Source: Paenibacillus contaminans
GTDB lineage: Bacteria > Bacillota > Bacilli > Paenibacillales > NBRC-103111
DNA: 64,000 nucleotides
NCBI RefSeq assembly: GCF_003285015.1
Contig: NZ_QMFB01000011.1
Location: 1-64,000 of the forward strand
Reading direction: 5' to 3'
Position 1 is the stretch's first letter. Each line of letters opens with the position of its first letter. Shown piece by piece: positions 52,641 to 61,572 of this stretch. The notes below the pieces were generated by a model. The model was not told the origin of the DNA. It did not search any database and saw nothing but the letters and a program-made list of their open reading frames with translations. The translations under genes were made by a program, and so were the position numbers.

Positions 52641-54069
52641 AGCCGCCCTCCGTGATATTCGCTTTTAACAGCTCCGCCTCGGCCTCCTCTTGAAGCAGCC
52701 GGATGAAATCGTCTGCGCTCAGCTTACCGTTAAAGTACAACCCTTTATTGCGGGCATAGATGTCTCTCATTGCCCGCTCCATGTTCTGATATACGGCGGA
52801 GCTGCCCTCAGCGCCGCGAGGCTCGTCAACCGCAGCCGTTTCGTCGCGGATCCGTTTCAACGAATCGAGCACTTCCGCCGGATAAATCCCGGTAACCGTA
52901 CGGTTCCGCTTGTCGATATACGAATCGAACATCCCGCGGAAGTCACCCTCGTTTGCCTGCAGATTGGTAGACACCGCTCCCGGCAGCTCGATCGCCTCCG
53001 TCGTCAAAAATTTGGCAAACCGGTAGGCCTCGGCAGGGTGCTTCGTCGCCGCATTCGCCGCATACCCCCATTCTGCGGAAAGGCGGAACGCCTTCGGCTT
53101 CCCCTCCTCGTTCAGCCGCGGGTAAAACGTCACGCCATAGCGAAAGTCCATCCCCTTGTCCCCGCCGAGCAGCCCGTCGTCAAAACGGCGCATGTTCCAT
53201 AGCAGAGGCGTTTCCCAATCGCCCTCGATCATCGCCGCCTGGCGTTCGGCGAAGAGGAAGCGCGCGTCCCATTTCGCCAGCTCAATCTGCTCGAATGACG
53301 GCGCTGCGCCCGCATCCTGCAGCCCCTTATACCACTCAAGCGCCTGCTTGAACCTGCCGTCCGTAAATTGCGGCTGCCCGGATTCATCAAGAAACAGCCA
53401 CCCGCTGTTTAATAACGGCATAAAGATCGCGTCCTGCCAAACGGTCGGCACAAAACCGTATACGCGCCCGGATTCCCGCACGACTGACAGCCTTCCGGCC
53501 AATCCGGCGAGCTCCTGCAGCGTCGTGTTCTCGTCGGGATAGGCCAATCCGGCGGCATCGAACATATCCTTGTTATAGAAAAGCATGGAATATTGAATGC
53601 TTGAAGGCATGAAATAGTAGCTGTTCTTCACCTGAAGCTCCTCCATATAGGAGCCGAACCGTTCGGCCGCATCGAAGCCGTCCGCCTTCATAAACGGACC
53701 GAAATCGAGCAGCACGCCCTCCTTCGCCCGAAAAATATGCTCGCGCCCGTTCATCATCATGACGTCCATCGGCTCGTTGACGGCCAACGCCACATCGAGC
53801 GACTTCATATATTCCGCCGGGTTATTCGGAAATTCCCTGTATTCGATCTCGATATCCGGATGCTGACGATACCATTTGTCGATGATCCGTTTGGCTTTTC
53901 CCCCGTTGCTATTGCCGTATCCGACCCAAATCAGCTTGATCCTGCCGTCGGCCGCCGGGGGCTCGCCCTCCCCGAGCCTGCTTTCGGGAATACGCGCCCA
54001 CCAATAAGCGGCGGCCAACAGCAGGATAATTGCCGCGGCGGCGGCCAGCGTTTTTTTGGCATTGGTCAT
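52639..54069 (-). CDS. Membrane-anchored sugar-binding protein (family 1) without lipobox
   Basis: 476 residues; ATG at 54069 after GGGAGGG. Residues ~5-23 are one hydrophobic segment without a lipobox cysteine, so the protein is held by an uncleaved signal anchor. The rest is a full family 1 binding domain (IKLIWVGYGNSNGG, IEIEYREFPNNPAEYMKSL, ALEWYKGLQDAGAAP). It is the third gene of an operon with an AraC-type regulator and a large sensor kinase, not with permeases. Such placement suggests an accessory sensor that presents sugar to the kinase, as in the known XylFII-LytS arrangement; this is inference. Confidence 0.85.
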   Translation of the reverse strand: MTNAKKTLAAAAAIILLLAAAYWWARIPESRLGEGEPPAADGRIKLIWVGYGNSNGGKAKRIIDKWYRQHPDIEIEYREFPNNPAEYMKSLDVALAVNEPMDVMMMNGREHIFRAKEGVLLDFGPFMKADGFDAAERFGSYMEELQVKNSYYFMPSSIQYSMLFYNKDMFDAAGLAYPDENTTLQELAGLAGRLSVVRESGRVYGFVPTVWQDAIFMPLLNSGWLFLDESGQPQFTDGRFKQALEWYKGLQDAGAAPSFEQIELAKWDARFLFAERQAAMIEGDWETPLLWNMRRFDDGLLGGDKGMDFRYGVTFYPRLNEEGKPKAFRLSAEWGYAANAATKHPAEAYRFAKFLTTEAIELPGAVSTNLQANEGDFRGMFDSYIDKRNRTVTGIYPAEVLDSLKRIRDETAAVDEPRGAEGSSAVYQNMERAMRDIYARNKGLYFNGKLSADDFIRLLQEEAEAELLKANITEGG

Positions 54070-54097
54070 GATGCCCTCCCATGTTCCGGCATGTTCT

Positions 54098-56827
54098 TCA
54101 TTCGTTCTCCTGCTGCACCTGCAGCGGCAGGACGATCGACACCTTGGTCCAGCTCCCGCAGCGGCTGTCCAGCGTGAAGCTTGCCTCCCCGTTGTACATC
54201 AGCTGCAGCCGCTGCTCGATATTGCGCAGTCCGACGCCGACTCCGCCTTCGCCCGACGCAAGCGCCCGGTTCAGCTCCCGCAATCTGTCCGGCGGAATGC
54301 CCTGACCGTTATCGCTTACCTCCAGCAGCAGCTTGCCTCTGTCGAGGCGAGCCGTAATGGCGATGCAGCCTCTGCTCAGCTTGTCTTCAATCCCATGCAG
54401 CAGCGCGTTTTCAACGATCGGCTGAAGAATGAACCGGACCAGCCTGAGCTTCTCGATGTTCGGCGCAATGTTCCAGACGACGCGCAGACGGCTCCCGTAG
54501 CGGATCTGCTGCAAAAACAAATAAGAACGTATATGCGCCAGCTCGTCGCCGAGCGTCGTCATTTTCAGACCGGTATGCGTTCCCGACCGCAAGAAAACGG
54601 ACAATTCGTTGATCATCTCCACGGCGATATTGTCGCCCTCCGCCAAATCCATGGCCGCCCACTTAATCGTTTCCAGCGTATTGTATAAAAAATGCGGATT
54701 GATTTGCTTCATCAGGCTCGCCAGCTCCGCCTTTTTGAACTCCAGTTGAATTTCGCGGTTGGTCACCTCTACCTTGTAGATGTCGCCCATCAGCTGCTGG
54801 ATTTTATCCACCATCCCGCTTACATGAAGCGACAGCTCGTCAAGCTCGTCGAGCTCGACGGCCAGCGGAGCCATTTGGTATTGAAAATTGCCGTCCACCG
54901 ATTTGCGGAGATGAGCGACGAATTGGGTGATCGGCTTCGAAATGCTTTTCGACAGGAAGAAAATGGCGACAAAGATGAGCATCAAAATAATAAACAGCAA
55001 ATAACCGTTCAGCAGCGCAATTTCCCGGGTGCCCTGGAAGATGATGAAATCGTCGAGCGTGCTGATCACATACCAGTCCGGATTTTCGATCCGCTCGATA
55101 AGCGCGAGCTGGCTTTTCCCGCCCAGCTTAACCTGCCGAATGCCGGTGCCTCCGGCAAGCAGTTCGCCGACACCCGTTTCATTGCCGCCGAGCGAGGCGT
55201 TATTTTTGTTATAGACGACCTGGCCTCCGCTATCGGTGATGATCACGTTGGCGGACCGGATCGCCAGATTGGCTCCGAGCGCCTGCAGCTCCGCTTCGTT
55301 GATGGCGAACAAGTAATACCCGAGCAGCCGGCGCGGGTATTCGGTGCTCCATATTTTTTTGCCCACCGTAATGACATGATCGCCGAAGGCGTCCCTCTGC
55401 TCGTTAAAATAGACGGTTTCGCCGCCCGACCGCTCCAAGCTGCCGTATATGTCGCGGTAATGGATGTTTTTCTCGTTCAGACGCGAATTGATCGTCGAAA
55501 AGACGAGCAGGCCTTTGCTGTTGTAAATGTTCAGGTAGTTTAAGTTTTTATTGACGATCTGCTGATAGGAGAAAAAGCTTTTGAACTGCTCCGCCATCAC
55601 TTCCTGATTATCGGGAAAACGCATCATTTCCTGAATATTGTCGTTGCGGAGTATCGCGTTCAGAAAACGGTCGGTATTGTTCAGCTTCAGCTCCAGCGAA
55701 TCGCCGGTTTGATTGACGAACTCTTTATAATATTTGATCATGTGATCGCGGGTCATTTTGGCGGAATACGCATAGCTGACGGTAAAAATGACCGCCACCC
55801 CAACAACCGACGCAGCCAGCCAATAACCGAACAAGCTCGCGCGAAAGCTGAACCGGTGCTTCCGCAGCGTCCGGTAATTCAGCAGCTCGTTCACGGTTCC
55901 GATCCGCTTGATGTCGGCAAGCTGCCGTTTGATCCGGTCGATCGGCAGCAGCAGCTTCGCGGAAAACCACCTTTCGTAATAGTACATGCCGGCGAAAAGC
56001 GCCAGCACGGCAACGATCAGATGGCGCAAGTACGTTTGTTTAAGGATGCCGTATTCCGGGTCCGACATGACAACCTGCAGATCGTAGCCGTATCCGGCGG
56101 GGGAGGACAAGCCGGAGGACGCATTGGCCGGTGCCTCGGCCGGCCCGGCGGCGGCGCCGGGCAAGACGGCGTACGAATAAACCGAGCGCGGATGGGCGAG
56201 CGATTGCAGCATTTCGCGGCTGACCGTAACCGTGACGGCCGCATCCTCGTTGATCCGCTTCTCGAAGACGAAGCGATCGTCGAACAGCATCGCGTACAGC
56301 AGCTGCCGCTCCTCGGTTCCGTCCGGCCCGGCCGCCAATTCCGCAGACCACAAACCCGCATCGTTCCGGCTCGAATCCGCCTGTACGGCGGAGTACCGGT
56401 TCAGCATGCGAATTTGCCCGGTGGATAAAGCGGAGGCCGAAGCGGTCGAAACGAGATACGTTTGCCCTTTCCTCCAGGAGATCAGAATCGACTCGACATG
56501 CGGGTAAAACCGGTACAAGCTGGACAGATCGGTCTCGATCTGCCTGACGCCCTGCACTTCCTCCGCGTCGTCGGCATAGTCGGCCTGCATCAGCTCCATC
56601 ATCGCCCGATTTTCCGAAATCAGAATCGGAAGCTTTTCGGCCTGCGCGAACATCACGTCGATATTTTGCATCATCTGCTGTTTGATATAAGCAAGCTCCC
56701 GCTCCCGTTCCTCGTTCACCTTCCCTGCCGACATCACATAGGAAACGACCGCGGAGCCCGCAAATACGAACAATGCGAGCAGTACGGTAGCGCCCCGGAC
56801 TTTGCGCCGTAAACTGTTTCCGTTCAT
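54098..56827 (-). CDS. YesM-type sensor kinase with duplicated sensor half
   Basis: 909 residues, about 300 more than usual. The ATG at 56827 overlaps the regulator stop (ATGA). Four membrane segments: ~10-32, ~285-305, ~355-375 and ~620-645. They enclose two outside regions, the first ~250 residues and the second ~240. The cytoplasmic end is ordinary: HAMP, His in MKQINPHFLYNTLETIKW, ENALLHGI, DNGQGIPP. The first half (anchor, sensor, membrane segment, short cytoplasmic linker) looks like a second sensor fused in front of a normal kinase. With the anchored binding protein behind it, it may integrate two signals. Confidence 0.9.
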   Translation of the reverse strand: MNGNSLRRKVRGATVLLALFVFAGSAVVSYVMSAGKVNEERERELAYIKQQMMQNIDVMFAQAEKLPILISENRAMMELMQADYADDAEEVQGVRQIETDLSSLYRFYPHVESILISWRKGQTYLVSTASASALSTGQIRMLNRYSAVQADSSRNDAGLWSAELAAGPDGTEERQLLYAMLFDDRFVFEKRINEDAAVTVTVSREMLQSLAHPRSVYSYAVLPGAAAGPAEAPANASSGLSSPAGYGYDLQVVMSDPEYGILKQTYLRHLIVAVLALFAGMYYYERWFSAKLLLPIDRIKRQLADIKRIGTVNELLNYRTLRKHRFSFRASLFGYWLAASVVGVAVIFTVSYAYSAKMTRDHMIKYYKEFVNQTGDSLELKLNNTDRFLNAILRNDNIQEMMRFPDNQEVMAEQFKSFFSYQQIVNKNLNYLNIYNSKGLLVFSTINSRLNEKNIHYRDIYGSLERSGGETVYFNEQRDAFGDHVITVGKKIWSTEYPRRLLGYYLFAINEAELQALGANLAIRSANVIITDSGGQVVYNKNNASLGGNETGVGELLAGGTGIRQVKLGGKSQLALIERIENPDWYVISTLDDFIIFQGTREIALLNGYLLFIILMLIFVAIFFLSKSISKPITQFVAHLRKSVDGNFQYQMAPLAVELDELDELSLHVSGMVDKIQQLMGDIYKVEVTNREIQLEFKKAELASLMKQINPHFLYNTLETIKWAAMDLAEGDNIAVEMINELSVFLRSGTHTGLKMTTLGDELAHIRSYLFLQQIRYGSRLRVVWNIAPNIEKLRLVRFILQPIVENALLHGIEDKLSRGCIAITARLDRGKLLLEVSDNGQGIPPDRLRELNRALASGEGGVGVGLRNIEQRLQLMYNGEASFTLDSRCGSWTKVSIVLPLQVQQENE

Positions 56828-58395
56828 TCGTGCACCTTCTCGAAAAATTCTTTGGGCGTCAATCCCGTGCACTCGCGGAACACTTTGCTGAAATGCTTGG
56901 CGTCGGTGTAGCCGACCTGGTAGGCCACCTCGTATATTTTTTGCCGGGGATCGCGCTTCATAATGTCCATCGCCCGGTTCATTCTGGCCTGCTTCAAATA
57001 CTGAAGAAAATTCACCTTCTCCTCGCGCTTGAACAACGTGGACAAGTATTCATGCGTTACGCCGAACCGGACGGCGATGTCGGTCAACGAAACCGGATCG
57101 GCAAGATGCTCGTGAACGTACTGCTGGAGCTCTAGAATGATGCGCCGCTTCGTTTCCTTGACGGGCTCGCCGCTCTGCGCGAACATCGAAGTCAGCCGCA
57201 GGACGAGCCTGTCGTGCAGCTCTTGCAGCCGGACCGCCCGGTGCAGTTCTTGAACCGACGTCTCAGCTTCGCTTGCCGCCGAATGGAGCATCGGCGACGT
57301 GCCGCTTCGCTCCTCCCTCAGCTCATAAGCGCTTCGCAGCAGCTGCCCGCCCGCTTTCTTGACGCTTTCGATCGTGAAACCCCGCTCCTCCTGCAGCCTG
57401 CGGCACCAGCCGGAAAGCAACCGGCGCACATCCTCCGGATTTTGCGACAGCAGTACGGCGCGCCATTCGTCCCGTTCCGCCGCGGACCATTCGAACCGCT
57501 GCGGCGCTTGCTCCGGCACGTATGCCGCATGCCGTTCAATCTCGAACGGGTACCTGCTGTAGAAAAGCAGCCTCTTCAGCCTGGCGTGAAAATCGGCCGC
57601 AAACGGAACAGCCCCCGCCGATTGACGGAAGCTTGCTCCGAAAACGCCTGCCCGCACTTGGGGGCACGACGACGGCAGCGACATGACAAGCTGCTGCCAC
57701 TCCTCCTCGCTCGCCTGCTCGCCGTCCATAACGAACAAGAGCCCATAACCGAAGCCATGCTCTTCGGCAATGAGCAGTCCGGCGTCCGCCATGGCTCCGA
57801 TAAAATGCCGGCTAAGCGCCGTCTTCGCGTGCTCGCCGATCCCGTCTATGGCGACGGCGGCGAAAGCCATGCGAAATGTCGCCTGCGGATGCGCACAGTA
57901 AAGGCTCTCCGCGAACGAAGCGGCCTTCCGCCCGTCGTCCGAGCCGTTCAGCAGCTTGAACAGGTCGACCTCCAGCATTTGCCGGCGCTGCGATTCCGAC
58001 TGGACGGAATCCGCTTGTTTTTGTTCCAGCTTCGCGCGGATCGACTGAAGCAGCTCGGTCACTTCCTGAACCTTGACCGGCTTGAGCAAATAATCGACGA
58101 CCGTATATTTCAGCGCCTGCCGCGCAAACTCGAATTCGCCGTATCCGCTCAGAATGACGACGTGCGCATCCAAGCCGCTGCGGCTAAGCGCATCGAGCAT
58201 TTCGAAGCCGGACATGCCCGGCATTTTGATATCCAGCATGATGAGATCGACCCGATGCCGCTTCAGCAAGCTAAGCGCTTCCATTCCTGTGGACGCCTCC
58301 AGCGTAACCTGAAAGCCGCATCGTTCCCAAGGAACGTGCTTGCGAAGCCCCGCCCGAAGCAGATGTTCGTCGTCAACCAGCATTACGGTATACAT
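56824..58395 (-). CDS. YesN-type AraC-family response regulator
   Basis: 523 residues; ATG seven bases after GAGGAGG. Receiver with Asp in LIMLDIKMPGMSG; C-terminal double helix-turn-helix (VSLTDIAVRFGVTHEYLSTLFKRE; EVAYQVGYTDAKHFSKVFRE). First gene of the operon regulator-kinase-anchored binding protein. Probable controller of the importer operon at 49-52.5 kb and perhaps of the glycosidase-like genes. Confidence 0.93.
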   Translation of the reverse strand: MYTVMLVDDEHLLRAGLRKHVPWERCGFQVTLEASTGMEALSLLKRHRVDLIMLDIKMPGMSGFEMLDALSRSGLDAHVVILSGYGEFEFARQALKYTVVDYLLKPVKVQEVTELLQSIRAKLEQKQADSVQSESQRRQMLEVDLFKLLNGSDDGRKAASFAESLYCAHPQATFRMAFAAVAIDGIGEHAKTALSRHFIGAMADAGLLIAEEHGFGYGLLFVMDGEQASEEEWQQLVMSLPSSCPQVRAGVFGASFRQSAGAVPFAADFHARLKRLLFYSRYPFEIERHAAYVPEQAPQRFEWSAAERDEWRAVLLSQNPEDVRRLLSGWCRRLQEERGFTIESVKKAGGQLLRSAYELREERSGTSPMLHSAASEAETSVQELHRAVRLQELHDRLVLRLTSMFAQSGEPVKETKRRIILELQQYVHEHLADPVSLTDIAVRFGVTHEYLSTLFKREEKVNFLQYLKQARMNRAMDIMKRDPRQKIYEVAYQVGYTDAKHFSKVFRECTGLTPKEFFEKVHE

Positions 58396-58751
58396 GATGT
58401 TGCCTCCTCGGGTGTTGTAAGCGGTATGCTCGTATCTTGCATGCAGGATTACAGCCCGTCAACAGTTATTTGCGGCGGGATTGAAAAATAGCGCTACGAG
58501 AATCGCCAACCGTCGCCTTTGACGCCGGCGTTTTCCGTTTATATTCGCCTTGAGGATTACTATCCTTCGCAATGCGCGCGACTCCCGCGTGCGTTGTTCG
58601 GTCACACGTCGGCTGTCAAACCCGATAAACGGCGAAGTATTGGAAAGCGGTTTCATTTTCGGAATTCGGACGTTTGGCTTTATTTTACCTTTAACCGAAC
58701 GGACCGGTCGAGTTTGCGGTTTTGAAAAAAGGAGGGTATTTTTAAACTGTC
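58396..58751. other. Gene-free stretch between the regulator and a terminator
   Basis: About 355 bases with the upstream region of the regulator operon. No convincing coding frame, repeat or RNA family seen; a GACGCCGGCGTTTTCCG stretch resembles short segments near 4200 and 15590 but is too short to call. Confidence 0.4.
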
Positions 58752-58802
58752 GCAAGAAAAAAAGAAGCCTCAGCAAGTTGTCCGAGGCTTCTTTTTCTTG
58801 CC
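58752..58802. terminator. Bidirectional intrinsic terminator
   Basis: GCAAGAAAAAAAGAAGCCTC pairs with GAGGCTTCTTTTTCTTGC around a 12-base loop. It ends the 58971-60767 transcript on the minus strand. Confidence 0.85.
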
Positions 58803-58970
58803 GCTTTCCCTTCATTGAATAGGACCAGCTGGCCCTCCGCTAAGGCAGCATTCGCATTGTTCCGTCACTGCTTGAACCGTTCTTCCCGGTCCCGGCAATG
58901 CAATGTCCGCTGCCTGCTCATTGAATCGCGACTCCGTCATACACGTTTCGTCAAACTTGCCGAAAGCGCG

Positions 58971-60767
58971 TTAATACGATTCATGCAGGACAATCGGCTC
59001 GCCGATCGTCTGCCCCCATATTTTGCCCGCTGCGGCCAGCTCTTCCATTTCGTTTAAATGCCCGAGCCTTCCCATCGATCGTCCGGCGAAATTCATGAAG
59101 CTGACGCCATCGGCGCCTGCGCGGAGCTGCTTCAAAGCTGCGCGGTACATCTCAAGAGGATCTACGCTGCTAACGATCGGCGGTTGCTCGTGCAGCTCCT
59201 CTCCCGGCACCGGATCCTCCTGGTCGCACCATTCCGGCGTGTCTTCCCGTCCCCCGGGCGTTTCCGGCGGTACGTTGTCATACTCGCAATAGTATCGAAC
59301 CCCGTGCCTGTGCGCGGTGCCGATATAGCGGTCATGCCGCCATGTTTGCACGCATACGAAGTCGAGGGCGCCCGATGCGACCCAGCCTTCGAAATCGATC
59401 CTTTGATCTTCGAGCGTCATCATCCGGCGATCTTCATCCCGGGCATGCGCTCCTTCCACCATGGTGGCGCTTAGGACGAGTCTTTTGCCCTTGTCTTGCG
59501 ATATGCGGTCGAGCTCGGCCCGGACTTCCTTAATAAAGCTCGTAAGCACGCTACAATCATGCCTTTGCGGATCCGCGATCGGCGGCCATCTTGTAAAATC
59601 GAGATTAATGCCGCCTACCTCGTAATTCGCCGCCAGCTCCGAAAGGATATCCAGAACGAACCTTCTGGCTGCGGGATGCGCGTAGTCGATCTGGGCTTTT
59701 CCCGGCTTTCTCGCCTCCGGATGGCCGAACCACCATGGGCCGTTCAGGAACTTGTCGGACATTCCGAATATGGATTCCGTTCGCCAGAACAAATTCATTC
59801 TCAAAGATGCGTGAAATTCCAATCCGACCTTTGCGCATGCATCGGACAGCACCCTCATTCCTTCTTGGCCGTTCTCGGAAGCCCATCGGATATACTCGTA
59901 TACGCGCTTATCCCCTCGCCTCATGGACTTCCATTCTTCCTCCGAGAATGTCGCCCCGGGATAATCGGTCACCTCGCTCGGCCAATTCGCCACGCCCGTC
60001 GACGGCGTCTGCAAAAACAAAATTTTGTGGTCGCTGAAGCCGTGCTTTTCCGCATACCTGAGGTCGATCCCTTTGCCCGGCTTGCCGGCATGCCAATAAT
60101 GGGAGAACCCGTCGACGTACTGCAAAACCTTTTTATGAGCGGGGTTCGAGATATCGGCGATATACTCGTGCGCCTGCGTTTCGTCGACCTTAACGAGCTG
60201 CACCGAGGACAAAATGCTCCTGACGAGCCCCCAAGGCTGAGAAAGATAAGTGCCGAAGGGAACGCGGAGCTTTATTTGACGGCCGTCAAGCTTTACGCAC
60301 TTCCAAAAGCAGTTGATTTCGACGCCCGTTGGCCCCATCAGCTTCTTATGTCTTCTTCCGAATTCCGGTCCTAGGCCGCTGAAAGGTTCGCCGTCCAAGG
60401 CGATATCCACCAAAGCCTCGGTATTGATAATCGGCTTCATATCCAAATTCGGGATCCCGACCCACACCGCGTACCATCCGCTCAAGCCGGGATCGAGCTC
60501 CAATTCGGCCGGCACTGCGCGATCGCCGTCGTCGCCGGCGACGTCGTTCACGACAAGGAGCCGTCCTTTCTGCCCGTCCTGCAGCTCGTAGGGGACAAGC
60601 TGCCATTTCCCTCTCTCCTTGTCGAGAGACCACGCTTCGCGCGGCAGTACGCCGGAAAAATCACGCAGCGCGATGCAATCCCCCGGTTCAGGATCCCTCC
60701 CGTTTCTATCGAAACTATAATCCAGCATACGCTTGCCCTTCGGATCGAACAAATCGATGAATGCCAT
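58971..60767 (-). CDS. TIM-barrel glycoside-hydrolase-like protein with beta-rich N-terminus
   Basis: 598 residues. ATG at 60767 chosen; a TTG at 60788 in frame is inside the GGGAGG site. No signal peptide. Residues ~1-210 are beta-rich, the rest a probable (beta/alpha)8 barrel: FHASLRMNLFW, YEVGGINLDFTRWPP with an Asp at a strand end, LVLSATMVEGAHARDEDRR, ALDFVCVQTWRHDRY and GVRYYCEYDNVPPETPGG. The layout matches 46695-48293. Family not named with certainty; it is likely a glycosidase of the same locus. A cre-like motif is ~65 bases upstream. Confidence 0.72.
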   Translation of the reverse strand: MAFIDLFDPKGKRMLDYSFDRNGRDPEPGDCIALRDFSGVLPREAWSLDKERGKWQLVPYELQDGQKGRLLVVNDVAGDDGDRAVPAELELDPGLSGWYAVWVGIPNLDMKPIINTEALVDIALDGEPFSGLGPEFGRRHKKLMGPTGVEINCFWKCVKLDGRQIKLRVPFGTYLSQPWGLVRSILSSVQLVKVDETQAHEYIADISNPAHKKVLQYVDGFSHYWHAGKPGKGIDLRYAEKHGFSDHKILFLQTPSTGVANWPSEVTDYPGATFSEEEWKSMRRGDKRVYEYIRWASENGQEGMRVLSDACAKVGLEFHASLRMNLFWRTESIFGMSDKFLNGPWWFGHPEARKPGKAQIDYAHPAARRFVLDILSELAANYEVGGINLDFTRWPPIADPQRHDCSVLTSFIKEVRAELDRISQDKGKRLVLSATMVEGAHARDEDRRMMTLEDQRIDFEGWVASGALDFVCVQTWRHDRYIGTAHRHGVRYYCEYDNVPPETPGGREDTPEWCDQEDPVPGEELHEQPPIVSSVDPLEMYRAALKQLRAGADGVSFMNFAGRSMGRLGHLNEMEELAAAGKIWGQTIGEPIVLHESY

Positions 60768-60830
60768 AGTGTATCCGTTACCTCCCAAAGTCGTTTCCCG
60801 ACAGCTAGTGCAACATTAGATTAGCCTTCA

Positions 60831-60846
60831 TGAAAACGCTTGTGAA
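60831..60846 (+). promoter_or_regulatory. cre-like site upstream of the 58971-60767 gene
   Basis: TGAAAACGCTTGTGAA, sharing its first 11 bases with the site at 52582-52596. Confidence 0.4.
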
Positions 60847-60983
60847 GTAGGCAAAAGCCGAAAAAGCTAGGCAATTTTAATATGTCGGCGAGTACTTGGC
60901 CGGGGCGGGTACATCCGCTGCTGAGTCAAGTACGAATGCTCGCCCGATAACCCGTGACTGAAGCGATAATGAGGAAAAGGCAA

Positions 60984-61114
60984 CTAGTACCTTGACCGCA
61001 TCAATTGCAAGGTTTGAGTGTTATTGTGCCCTGTAAGAACCATCGGTTTGGGGACGGCACTTTCATGACAAATGTGGGCAGCAAACCTTCAATCATATAC
61101 GGTCAAGGTACTAG
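60984..61114. repeat. Palindromic intergenic element, copy 2
   Basis: CTAGTACCTTGACCG at the left pairs with CGGTCAAGGTACTAG at the right, 15 of 15. Interior matches copy 1 at GCAAGGTTTG, TCATGA, GGGCAG and AAACCTT. Non-coding. Confidence 0.75.
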
Positions 61115-61137
61115 CAGTGAGGTAAACTACGCTGTTC

Positions 61138-61398
61138 CTGGTTGAAAGCAATTATCGTAATGGTTATGCACGAACCGTGCGATTAGTGGCGAAAACCTTA
61201 TTGTTCATGAGGCTGTCCTTACTATTTCGCAGATAAAATGCTCGTTCTCGCCCCTTAGTGAGGCAAACGTTACTATTCATTTCGTTTGGCTCACTACTAG
61301 TTGCGTTAGCCTCATTATCTCACCAAAACACGGGTTTTCGGCGAGAGATAGTGAGGTTTGCCTTATGAACAGTAAGCTTTTCCTTACTATTTCTCCAG
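61138..61398. repeat. Dispersed ~300-bp intergenic repeat, copy 3
   Basis: Same block order as copies 1 and 2 (TTATCGTAATGGTTATGCA, CTCGTTCTCGCCC, AGTGAGGCAAACG, ACACGGGTTTTC). Right end more decayed. It lies 24 bases right of the palindromic element, the same pairing as at 48.4-48.9 kb. The gene-free stretch runs 60768-61570. Confidence 0.75.
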
Positions 61399-61526
61399 AA
61401 CACAAGTCATTAGCGGTATAGAGCAGGCATCTTAAGCTCTGAAGTTTTAGGGATTAATGTCGACGACTTATTTCCTTCGCCTCATTAACAGTGAGGTTTT
61501 CTTCATTAAGCGCATGGTCAACTCAT

Positions 61527-61572
61527 AAAAAAGCCGCCCCCGGTTGAAAAACGCCGGGAGCGGCCCTTTTTT
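61527..61572 (-). terminator. Intrinsic terminator of the FAD oxidoreductase gene
   Basis: GCCGCTCCCGG / CCGGGGGCGGC stem around a ten-base loop, then TTTTTTATG on the minus strand; an opposite A run suggests it works both ways. Confidence 0.85.
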
